NCBI GenBank assembly: GCA_023055355.1
Contig: JALJCS010000001.1
Span: 100,735,381-100,799,380 of the forward strand
DNA: 64,000 bases
Origin: Agelaius tricolor
Lineage: Eukaryota > Chordata > Aves > Passeriformes > Icteridae
Direction: 5' to 3'
The position numbers and the translations under genes are program-made. The notes below the pieces were generated by a model that was not told the origin of the DNA, searched no databases, and was given only the letters and a program-made list of their open reading frames with translations. Positions 26,631-36,663 of this stretch are shown one piece after another (the first letter of the stretch is position 1; each line of letters begins with the position of its first letter).

Positions 26631-27687
26631 TTTTCCTTCAGGCCCCTTCCAAACAAGACCATTTTAAGAATCGTCTCCAATTCTTAACCAAAAGCATCCC
26701 GGGTGAAAAGAGTTTCTCCAGTACACAGTAATGTCTCTTTTTGATTTATATCTCAAGTTTATGGAAGCGTGATTTCAATTTTCCATTTAAAAAACAGACC
26801 AAGAAGTTTTGCCACATCTACTCCTCTCCATCAAACATTTCACTTGGCTTTGTGGCAGGTTGTGAGTTGTGTCTATTGCCAGTGCCTCTGCAGTGTACAT
26901 GCCTTTGATCACCAGAGTGAGCTTGGCATTGCTCCAGTGCAACACCTCACACTGTGCTTCACCTTCTCTGTATTAGTGCCTACGGCCAACACCCATCCCA
27001 TGGGGCACGTGGACAAAAACAGCTGTCCCTTGAGGACAGCAGGAATCTGCAAATTTTATTAACATCCTTCTCATCTCCTCTTTATAATAGTATTTGCCTT
27101 GTACCAAGAGTGCAGCTAGGCTTAAAAATACATAAAATTGAGTCCAAACAATTAAATGGAACAAAAGTGTAACCAGAGTTGCAGGGAGAAAAAAGTACAA
27201 GGAGAAAACAAAATGTTTTCTGGAACCTTTTTTTAAAATTAATGCTGCCAGCAGTGGAAATGGCAAGCCTTCCTTTCCTGTAATAGGTAAGAATTGCTGA
27301 ACGTGCTAGGGAAATGAAAAGAGAGTTCAGAGGCTGTTGCATTACTGACAATGTTTGCCACACTACTTTGGTAAGAGAAAAGGATTTCAAAGACCTTGAG
27401 GACTGGCACGAAGGGAAGAAAGCCAGAAAGGAAAAAAGGCAGGGCATTTTGTCCCATTGACGAGACAGTGGGAAATGGCACAAGCAGAATCAAAAGAGGG
27501 ATTTTCCTTCTCTGTGAGCAGGGCAGGAGAAAAGCAATTTTTCCTGGAGAGTGAAGAGCTGTAAAGAGGGTATACAAAAGAATGTCTGCTCTTAGAAAGC
27601 ACTTGACAAAATAACCTTGCTCTTGTGTGAAGGATACCTCTGTAGCCAACAGGCTGCACTCATCTCAGCATGGGAAGACGCTGGACT
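26631..27687. other. Unique stretch with long minus-strand open frames, no gene supported
   Basis: Minus-strand open frames of 90-136 codons overlap between 26973 and 27659. They are mutually inconsistent in frame, rich in F, L and S as expected from T-rich antisense reading, and match no family I know. I do not call a gene. Confidence 0.5.
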
Positions 27688-27790
27688 TTCACAGAACGTC
27701 TGAGGTTGGAAAGTGCTTCTGGAGATCACCCTGTCCAAACCCTTTGTTCAAGGAGTGCTGCCCAGTGCCTCTTGCCCAGTATAGTGTGTG
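27688..27790 (-). mobile_element. Old CR1 LINE 3' end scrap
   Basis: 'ttcacagaacgtctgaggtt' followed by 'ggaaagtgcttctggagatc', 'accctgtccaaaccc' and 'gctgcccagtgcc' is the minus-strand form of the CR1 3' terminus (in young copies: tgattctatga - ggttggaa - gagatcatc - gtccaaccc). Only about 100 bp remain. Confidence 0.75.
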
Positions 27791-29072
27791 AATATTCAAT
27801 TAAAAAAAATAAGAATACATGGGCTCCCCTGGTCAGGTCTCCTGTTCTAATAACAGCAGTTTAGTGACAGATAGACAAAATTCCTAGAGAAGAATTATCC
27901 TATGTACTTGCATGAAACCAGTCACTCAAAAAGCATTCAAAAGAGATGCATTTAACAAACAGAATTATTCCTGCATGTTTTGATCATTTGTGTTCTGAAA
28001 TTTCATGGTTTAATTTATTTATTCATTTACAGCAGAGGACCTATCCAACTGAAGGAAATGCAGCTTTCACACCTGTGGCTACACGTGGTAAGAAGTGAGT
28101 TTAGAGATGTATCTGGTGATAACATTTGAGTTGATGTATGCTGCAGAGTCATGCATCTCCATCTCCATTATTACATGTTCCATGACTATTGACCATGATT
28201 TGTTGATATTTGAGAGGTATGCTTAACTCCCAGCAGGACAATGCCAACAAAAAGTGAACTAACAATACAACACTGAAAATCCCCCTAATGGTCATACATA
28301 ATGTATTCTGTAGTAATTCCATGTGTTTGCTACTAAATGACTTCACCTTTTGTCGAGATTCTGATCATTTGGGGACTTGGCTGGCTCACATCACAAGCCC
28401 ACTAATATGGTTGCTTATATGAAACAGACACATGTGAATGAAACCACAAGCCCATGACTGGACTTTCCCTTAAGAGGGTTACAATAGGCAACATCCTAAA
28501 AAATCTTGTGGATGCACCCAAGAACACCACATAAAGGTAATGGCTTGGTACTGGAAATGTCACTTCTTGTGTGCCCACCTAGAGACAGCTTCTAAGAGGA
28601 CCTTATTCAATTGACTGCAAGGGTAGTACCCCCTGTCCTGGGATGTCATTCAGCACATTGGGTTTTCTCCGGAATCCAAATCTCAGTTTTCTCATGGCCC
28701 ATTGGTCCCAGTTGCACCACCTACCAGTAACTGAGTTGATGTCAAAATTGTGAAGCTTATCTGTACACTGAAGGAAGTTAAAACAAGATATAATTAGACT
28801 ATTTGTTTTACTTAACTGCTTAATTTTTAGCTCTTCTTTTGAGGGAAAATACACAAGTTAAAAAACTAAAATTAAAATTTAAAAAGCCCATGATCTAAGG
28901 TGTAGTAGAAATTATTTATTAGGTTAAATCATAGCAATTGTGATAAATTTTGCTGAACATTGAAAAACATTATTTTTCAATATAAACAATGAAAACAAGT
29001 AATGTAAACCACATGGACAATGTAAACATACAAAAAAAAAGGACTGTATGAGTATTTTTGTTGATATGTATT
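27791..29072. other. Unique stretch with one exon-like segment
   Basis: No gene supported. A 55-bp segment at 28033-28087 is preceded by a T-rich tract ending in 'tttacag' and followed by 'gtaagaag', with two of three frames open. It is discussed among the findings. Confidence 0.45.
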
Positions 29073-29592
29073 TGTCATGATTCAAGCCCAGCCAGCAACT
29101 CAGCACCACACAACCTCACTCTCTCTACATTAGGATGGGAGATGGAATCAGAAGGATGAAAATGGGAAGACTCATGGCTGAAGGTAAAATTTAACAGTTA
29201 AACTGGTAAAGCAAAGGCCATGCATGCAAACAAAGCAAGGCAAACTAAGGAATTAATTCACCACTCCCATGGGCAGGCAGCTATTCAGGCATTCCCAGGA
29301 GAGCAGGGCCCCATCACACACAGTGGTGACTTGGGAAGACAAAATCATGACTCCAAACATCCCTTTTTTCCTCCTTCCTGACCCCCTCCTTTATACACTG
29401 AGCATGATGCCATGTGGTCTGGGATATCTCTTTGTTATTTGTGGTCAGCTGTGTCCCCTCCCAATTCCTTGTGCATCCCCAGCCTGAATTATCAACACTG
29501 TTTCTAGCACAGATCCAAAACAGCCTCATACAAGCTGTTGTGAAGAAAATTGACTCTATTCTATGGTGAAAACCATCCCTGTTTCAACCCAA
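29073..29592 (+). mobile_element. Avian ERVL-like LTR, probably solo
   Basis: It begins 'tgtcatgattcaagcccagc' followed by 'cagcaactcagcaccacac'. Further along are 'ccaggagagcagggcccc', 'gacttgggaagacaaa', a 'ctcctttatacactgagc' block that would serve as the TATA region, 'gtcagctgtgtcccctccca', 'ttgtgcatccccagcc' and 'attatcaacactgtttctag'. This ordered set is what I know from a widespread avian LTR family ('gtttaaccccagccagcaac' start, 'ctgtgtcc-tccca-ttcttgtgc' middle, 'gaaaat-aactctatcccag' end). Orientation is plus. The right boundary is uncertain because the terminal part is diverged, and I saw no clear target duplication. No internal gag or pol sequence flanks it. Confidence 0.7.
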
Positions 29593-31261
29593 TGGGCCTT
29601 GAGTTTTCTGGATCTCAATCAAGATGACTTGTGGAATTTACATCTTACAAAATTCTGTCACTTATCTGCCTAATAAAATATTTTCTTTGATAAATCCATT
29701 TTCTTCTGCTATAAAACTACAAAACAGCTACTGAGACATGGTCTGAACTCCGAGCAAATAAGTCTTACAAGCAAGAAACCTTTACTAGTTTCTAGAGGTG
29801 TGACTGAAGAAAATCAAGAGTTAGGAAGCAGGATTGATTTAAAAAAAAAAGAGTAATTCACATGGCTAGTAGCACATTATGAAAACAAACTTCCCCTATT
29901 CTGGTATTGTATTGTCCCATTGCCTGAGTGAAGCTGAGTGAAGCTGCAGAATAGTGGCTGCTTGTAACTCATTGAAGTAGTACTCCTCCTCAAGAAACCA
30001 CTAATGGAGTATTTAATTTTTGTCTCTGTAGCTTCTTTCATCTGTTTATTATTCAGTTGTAATGTGTCAAAGACACATTCATGTGAGTTTTATGAGACAT
30101 TTGAATAGTGTGGGGAACATGAGAACACTGACCTTAGCTTGTGAGTCTCATTTTCTGGCTTTGTCAAAAGGTCACTTCAGTAGCTCAGGTAACTTGTACG
30201 AACTAGGTCATTACAGGGACTTGCTAGATCTTTAATAGAAAACATTTCCTGAGCTGTACCACGAAGTGGGATGTTCTGCTGGAGGGGAAAACAGAGTGCT
30301 TGAAATAGTACTCTGATGTGACTTATGATGATATTGAAGTGCACTTAGCTGTTGAATGTGATACGTGTAAGTCAGTATCCATATGGACTACTCATCTTTT
30401 GCAGTACTTTAGGCTGTAGTAATTTTATATCAAATGTGTCCTTTTAAAAATGCATATGGTAGAAGGTATGTGTCCATGAAAAGGATTTAAAGTTTTTGTT
30501 TGACTCAAATGTTGCATGGATTTTAAATCATAGGCTGGCTTTTTTAATTACACTGATGTATGAGAAAATAACATGACAGACATTCATAGAGAATCATAAC
30601 CATAACTTATCTAAATATGTTTTCATATTCTAGATTTAAAGACAGTGAAGCCTGTGTTTAGACTGTAGTCTAATTCTTTCAAAAATTTTGACATAGGAGA
30701 CTGTTTGCAAAATGGATCGAGACACTTCATCTACCAACAGTTGTTACTGTTATTTATAGTTTGCACAGCCTTGTTCACATTCTCATAAACAAGGAAAATG
30801 AAGAAGGTCTATTCTGGGGCAAAGATCTGTAAAAGACTGAAATGCAGAAAGATTCAAAAATAATGTGCTCTGCAGTTTATATTAGATTGAGTTTATCATT
30901 CAATTTGATTTGAGTAGTTAATCCACTGAAATGATAAGTCAGAGAAATTGTGAGTCAGTGAGGAAACCCAGATCCATTTCCTTGTAATAATGACTCTCCC
31001 ATAATTCTCTTACCATTTTTCTCTTCCCTGCCCTCTTCTATGATGAAAGATACAAATAAAAGTATAATATATGTTAAATTTTAAAACACAGCTCTAGATT
31101 TCATCCTGAACATTCTCCAGCCATCTGAAATTTAAGAGGAAAAGGAGTTTGAAATGCAGGAGACGTAAGTTCAGTGATCCCATGCAGAGAACACAGGATG
31201 TGTCTGTCATTGTTCTCATTTGTGAATTGGGACTTAATGGCCAGATTTTGGCATTGGGGAT
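29593..31261. other. AT-rich stretch, no gene seen
   Basis: About 1.7 kb without a recognisable gene or repeat. A short 10-bp doublet (ctgagtgaag twice) lies near 29924-29943. Confidence 0.5.
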
Positions 31262-32083
31262 GGGGGCTACAGGAATGCCTTCTGTGAGAAGCTGCCAGAA
31301 GCTTTCCCAACGTGTGATAGAGTCAATGTCAGATGGCTCCATGAGACCCACTGCTGGCCAAGGTTGAGCCCATCAGTGATAGTGGTAGCACCTCTGGGAA
31401 ACCATAGTTAAGAAGGGGAAAGAATTCACAGCGCAGGAGCAAATTGCAGCCAAAGATGAGGTGAGTGAGAATATGAGAGCAACAACTCTGCAGATCAGTG
31501 AAGGATGTTCTCTGGGATCTGGGGCAGAGATTCCCCTGCAGCCCTTGATGCAGACCATGGTGAGGCAGCTGTGCTCTTGAAGCCCATGGAGGTCCATGGT
31601 GGACCAGAGATCCACCTGCCACCTGTGGAGGACCCCGTGCCACAGCAAAGGGATGCCCAAAGGGTCTGTGATGCTGTGCCAAGCCCATGGCAAACCAGGC
31701 TCTTGGCAGGACCTGTGGCCTGATGGAGTGGGGAGCCCACACTGTCAGGGCTTGTGATCCTGTGGCAGAGCCCACACTGGAGCAGTCTGTCCCTGAAGGA
31801 CTGCACCCTGTGGAAGGGACCTACACTGGAGCAATTCATGAGGAACCACAGCCTATAGGAAGGGCTAACAAAGGAGAAAGGGCCAACATAGGAGAAGTCC
31901 ATGGAGAACTGTCTCCCATGGGAGAGACCTCACAATGGAACACGGGAAGTGTGAGGAGTTGTCCCTGTGAGAAAGATGGAGCAGCAGAGACACGTGGTGA
32001 ACTGACCCCAACCCCCATTCCCCATCCTCTTGTGCAGCCTGGGAGGAGGCGGCAGAGAACTCTGGAGTGAATTTGAGGCCACG
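31262..32083 (+). mobile_element. Avian LTR-retrotransposon fragment with ~45-bp internal quasi-repeats
   Basis: This GC-rich block is the plus-orientation relative of 44000-45069 read on the minus strand. Shared blocks include 'agaagctgccagaagctt', 'cccctgcagccc' / 'ttgcagccc', 'atggaggtc', 'ctgaaggactgcac', 'catggaga/gactgtctcccatggga' and 'gtgtg-ggagt'. Between about 31720 and 31960 it is built of degenerate units around 'gtgg-agggacc-acactggagca', spaced about 45 bp. It lacks the 3' part that the 44-kb copy has, ending near 'gaatttgaggcca'. A 127-codon plus-strand frame (31687-32070) and longer minus-strand frames cross it. Against the 44-kb copy the plus-strand frame shifts in the middle, so I treat these as chance frames in GC-rich repeat DNA. 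The class (ERVL-like) is uncertain. Confidence 0.72.
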
Positions 32084-33490
32084 TCACAATCCACCAAAGA
32101 GTGATTTATTTATCAATTTACTAATCCCACTATGGAAGCAGCAGAGCCCATAAGCAACAAATTATTGGCTTTAGAATACGATCCATTTGACCAATACCAA
32201 CGAGGACTCCTGTCATAAATTTTTGCAGTCTGTGCTCATCTGCTTTTAAGGCTAAACTTTGACCATAATCTTGTGATTATTGTGTAATTTGGGAATAATA
32301 GAACATATGTTACAATAACTCAGCAAAATATGTGCCAGTGGGAGTCTAAGCTAGGCCAGCAGAAGTATTCATTTGTGTGAAACAGAATAAAAGAGGTTTA
32401 TATAATCCTATAGTAAACATCTAAAATGGAATACAGGAAAAAAAGGAACCCTAAGAACCCTAAGTTATTTGTCAGTTCTGACAATGTGTGGTTGAGCAAA
32501 TGTATTTCTAAGGCTGTAAATCCTGCCTAGTATTTGACAGGTTTGTGAAGGGTAGTTAAAGACTAAGTCCATCTAAAAGCAAGGAGTTAAGTCAAAAGCA
32601 CTGGATTTTTTGCACTCTAGCTTCTTTCAGCTAATGCAGCTCAAACAACTGATTCAGGCAGCAAACAGAAATTGTTTGACATGCAGTCACTGGTGTAATC
32701 ATAATCCAACAGAAATAACAAATCAATCATAAACTGTACCTGCAGTTATTTAGAACATCTAGCAAATGTATCATTAAGTGTATATTTATGAAACCAATTT
32801 TAACTATACTCTTGACATCAAAAATTGTTTCTGTTTAAGGTATTCCAAGGTGCAGCCTTCTGAAACATGGAACTTAGAAAAGCTGTTACCTTACCTGTAC
32901 ATAATTGTATGGCAACCAGGGTATTACTAGAGCAAGGAAAAAATGTGGACCTTGTAAAATTATTTTTTATTTACATATCCATTTATCAACCTGCTGCTCT
33001 TTAAGGGCAGTGGTGCTCAAGTTTAAGATCAGCTGCTTTTGCATGCCTTGTATCATCTAAGTGAAGCTTGCAAACATGGTCTCTGACTTGCATTGAAATG
33101 ACCTTAAGAGAATGACAAAAGCAGCACGCTTGCAATTGATTAAATGTGAAATACCAATTTCTGCTGTTGTTTCTTTCTTTGAAGGACAGCAGTTGTCCCT
33201 CATTAATCTTTCATTAAAATAATAATCCTTTATTATAAGGGATAAATCTTTTGATTTGGATGAAAAACAATGACTTTTGACAAAAAATGTTTTCTTACCT
33301 GGTTAAACAGAACGCACAAAGTAGTGCACTTAGTAACTCCTCAACTCAACCGTTGTTGATCTTGTAATGTTGTTAATATCAATTAACAACAATTATCAAT
33401 TATTATCAATTTGTTTTAAGCATCAGAGAAAATTAGCAGCCCAGTGAAATTTAAAAATTTTTACTAAATACATGGTGGCACAGAAAAAAG
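32084..33490. other. AT-rich stretch with an ATCAAT motif cluster
   Basis: No gene or transposon. 33378-33410 has three ATCAAT motifs in 33 bp within 'taatatcaattaacaac' and 'aattatcaattattatc'. Nothing else was recognised. Confidence 0.5.
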
Positions 33491-33546
33491 TCTTGCCATG
33501 ATAAAACTAATTGCCATGATTAGCTCTTGCCATGATAAAACTAATT
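33491..33546 (+). repeat. Direct repeat, 22 bp identical, 34-bp period
   Basis: 'tcttgccatgataaaactaa' plus 'tt' occurs at 33491-33512 and again, identical over 22 bases, at 33525-33546. The 12-bp spacer 'gccatgattagc' itself resembles part of the unit. Confidence 0.92.
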
Positions 33547-34134
33547 CATACTCTGCAGTTTCATTCAACTTCTGGTGCTAACTATGTATAAAAATAAAGT
33601 CCACTTTATTGCATAAAACCAGTTTTTCAAGTCTATCTTGCACATTTTATAGAACTTTTTGATGCATGCATGTGAACTTTGTCTTCTGATCTGAAATCAG
33701 TGCCACTGAATGATTCATCATAACTCTGGCAAATATTGCAAACCTCTTCTCCTGAACAACCATAGAATAGAAGGATAATACAGGGCACAGATGTTCTAAA
33801 TATTTCTGGTTTCTGCTGATCTGTTTTTCTGTGATTTTTTTTTCCTGGTCTTTCTGTCATCATTATGTGAAGTCTTTGTTTTCCCCTGCAGCCAGAATTA
33901 CTGTCTGACTCTACAACCTGCCTGGAGGTTTGTGACCTCATGTTTCTCTCTCTTCCCACTTATCTGGCATAGCAAGTTTCTTGCTGCTTTGATTAGGGGA
34001 TGAACAGTTTATTCTCTGTGCATACCTCTCATATTGCACTTTTATTTCTTAGTCATCTTTCTCGGACTCCTAAGAGATAGCCCAAGAAACTTCAATCACA
34101 CCTTGAGTAAACAGAGTACTAGATGTTCTTTGGC
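33547..34134. other. Unique stretch, nothing recognised
   Basis: About 590 bp. A 108-codon minus-strand open frame (33633-33959) has no recognised similarity, no splice context and no promoter that I can see, so it is not called. Confidence 0.45.
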
Positions 34135-34200
34135 AAAAAAAAAAAAAAAAACAACCAAAAAAAAACAAAAACAAAAAAAAAAACTAAAAAAACCCCACCA
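34135..34200 (+). repeat. A-rich low-complexity tract
   Basis: About 66 bp of A-runs interrupted by single C or CC and one CT, passing into 'ccccaccacccc'. It could be the degraded poly(A) tail of a retrocopy, but no retrocopy body was recognised upstream. Confidence 0.9.
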
Positions 34201-36012
34201 CCCCAACAAATCGAAAAAGAGAATTACAGAGCTTCAGTTTGCTTTCCTTCTGCTTGATGTGGAATTAACGTGAGTTACATGCTTCCTATTATTATTATTT
34301 ATTGATTCAGGCAACTCCTGCACACTCAGAAAATACAGGGAAGTCAAACAATTCTAGATCTTGGTATATTATCCAATTATTGCTCTGGGAAATAAATCAC
34401 AATTTTAAATTTTGCCACAATGAATGATTTGCAACAAATCTGACCTATGGTATTGCTGTGTAATATTTTGGGTTTTGGTTTTCAAATTTTGAAGTGCAGA
34501 TTTAATAAATATATTTCATATTGAATTTCTATGTAGGAGATAATTACATTTCTGGTCACAATGGACATTGTGCATGTTTCCAAAGATTTTTAAAAAAAAC
34601 CCCTTCAATTAAAATTGTCCAATTCCCAAAATAAATTTTTAAATGTATGTCTTGTTTAAAAGGCATGGGTTCCTATCCAGCCATCATTTTGATATAGAAA
34701 TGAGTACAATAATAGAATATAGAATTTGCACAATGTTCTTGCATTAGAAGCAGAAAAGTAGAGTATTGGAAGCATCCAAAATTTTTCATAGATGATGGCA
34801 CTTCCTAAACTTCATCTTCCTTTTGCAAGTACAGGAAAAGAAAGGTAAATGAACCTTCCAAATAGTTTGTCATTTTTTCTATCCATATAAATTTGGGCAA
34901 GCATTGCTCCTTTTCAGGCAACAAATAACAGGAATTTTTACCATACTTCACACTAAATTGATACTGAGATTTCAGACATATTTGGGTGGTTTCCATTAGT
35001 TCTGTTGTCACTATGGGACTAAAAAATAAGACACATACTTCTTTTGAGACACTGTGTTTTATTAAAACAGTTCTGTTAACTGACAGATGTGAAAATCACA
35101 GCTATCTCTAACAAGCTATTACATTTTGAAGCTGTGGTCTCATTGAGATGGTTATTCTGAAAAATATTATGAGTATTTAATAGCAATAATGACACTGGAG
35201 CTGGTAGTTGAATGCAGCACATGCTCCACCTTTTTCTATGCATGACTATCCTCAAATAATAGGATAATTACATTTAAATTACTAAGTGAAAAAATACTTT
35301 TTAAATTGGCACAGAAGCACTAAATCCATGACACTGTCCTGTCAAGGAACTAGGAATAAGCAGTAAGTCAGATGTGGTTTTTCTTTTTGCTTTCACAGAA
35401 ATTGCATTGAAAGGCAATATGTATTTGTAGAACATCATTCAGGTATTAACTATGAGACTCTGACCATGACAAATGATACACTGCATACAACATCTACACT
35501 AAGTGTAGTTCCTAGAGTGTTCCGAGCTCTTTAAACACCAATTTTTCAATTCTTAAGTGTTAGGTTTCTAGCAAAGTGCATGAAAGTTGTGTTGCTTTGA
35601 CAAGCCAAATCCTTTATGCCATCACTAGGCTCATTGTTTCAGCAGAAGTTTTGCAGCACTTGTGACAAACTTTAAACATAATGCTGTAAATTCCTCTCAA
35701 GTGTCACACCACTGAAATAAACAGCCAAATATAAACAATAGGAAGTTCAGCCAAGCTGATGCAAAATTTAAAACCTTCAGATCAAAGCTGTATGCTTGCA
35801 CACCAGTGTGAACTGGCGCATTTCCTAAGATATGGCAGAAAAAAATACTGAACATGCAAAATTTTACAAAGTAGCATGGCACAATGCAAATGCCTGAAAG
35901 AATTAAAGGCAAATATCTGCTTTGTTGTGATCTCCTAGGGATGTGGCACTTTTAGCAGATGGTGCTATATGAATATATTTAGCATTGCTCTTTGTTCCTG
36001 TATTAATATTTC
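34201..36012. other. AT-rich stretch, no gene seen
   Basis: About 1.8 kb without a recognised gene or repeat. It ends at the left edge of the ERVK-type LTR. Confidence 0.5.
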
Positions 36013-36121
36013 TGTCGGGTCCGGCTGTCTGTCTCTGCCCCGACACGGGTAGGGTGGTTCTTGGGTGGCACGCGATGCAAAGGACGAGTCTGGACTCTTC
36101 AGCTTTTCGATCTTCAGGTTG

Positions 36122-36127
36122 TTTATT
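36122..36127 (-). promoter_or_regulatory. LTR polyadenylation signal AATAAA
   Basis: AATAAA on the minus strand (within 'aacaataaac'), downstream of the TATA box in the same LTR. The R region would end roughly 15-25 bp further on. Confidence 0.6.
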
Positions 36128-36220
36128 GTTTCTTATCTACAAAATTTTCTGTCTGCCCAACAGAGGTCTGATCTGCAAGGCAGCCAAGGGTACTCGTGAC
36201 CACCCACAGGGCAGTCATGT

Positions 36221-36229
36221 CTTTTTATA
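36221..36229 (-). promoter_or_regulatory. LTR TATA box
   Basis: 'tataaaaag' on the minus strand, at the expected place inside the ERVK-type LTR and about 95 bp before the polyadenylation signal. Confidence 0.65.
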
Positions 36230-36663
36230 CTAAAATCTACGTACATGATATTTACTTTTATTTTCCAATACTTTTCACCCATGTTGGCAAGTGCACCTTC
36301 ACCATAAACCAATCCCCAAGTGCCAACATCACCACAGGAGATGGAGGACAAGAAGAAGAAAGAAGAAGGACGAGACATGCCCTGATCCCTCCATCTTGTC
36401 TCCATAACCCCCCTGTACCAAAAACCTTAAATCTTATATTTCACCCTATAAATGTGTCCCTTTTACACCCTTCACTCTAAAGTGATTCTCATGTCCTCAA
36501 ACTGCTGTCACTTCTGTGGATGGATCAAAATCAAGCCACCAAACACTCTTGGCAACATTCCAGGATTTCCGAGACCCCCAAGGGTTCTCCTGGCAACTCT
36601 GGACATCAGGAACGATGGGCTGAGTTCCCACGTATTTCCACTACAGTACTTCATCCCATAACA

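Larger units (their letters stand above)
36013..36663 (-). mobile_element. ERVK-type solo LTR, about 650 bp
   Basis: On the minus strand the element starts 'tgttatgggatgaagtactg' and ends 'ggacccgaca', giving TG...CA termini. Internal order fits U3-R-U5: a TATA box at 36221-36229, a polyadenylation signal at 36122-36127, then about 110 bp of GC-richer U5. The U5 part ('cgtgtcggggcagagacag' on the minus strand) and the start are what I know from songbird ERVK LTRs. No gag, pol or env sequence flanks it, so it is a solo LTR. I found no matching 6-bp duplication: the left flank is 'tatttc' and the right flank 'acagga'. The exact right edge could be 3 bp further out. Little decay of the core signals suggests a relatively young insertion. 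Confidence 0.78.

Noticed and set aside
26973..27659. Overlapping minus-strand frames of 90-136 codons
   Set aside because: They are in conflicting frames, have composition biased by T-rich antisense DNA, lack splice context and match no known family.
31329..32070. Open frames of 106-148 codons on both strands
   Set aside because: All overlap the LTR-related repeat; the frame in the element's sense shifts relative to the 44-kb copy.
34135..34200. A-rich tract as the tail of a processed pseudogene
   Set aside because: No coding remnant or target duplication was found upstream; kept only as low-complexity sequence.
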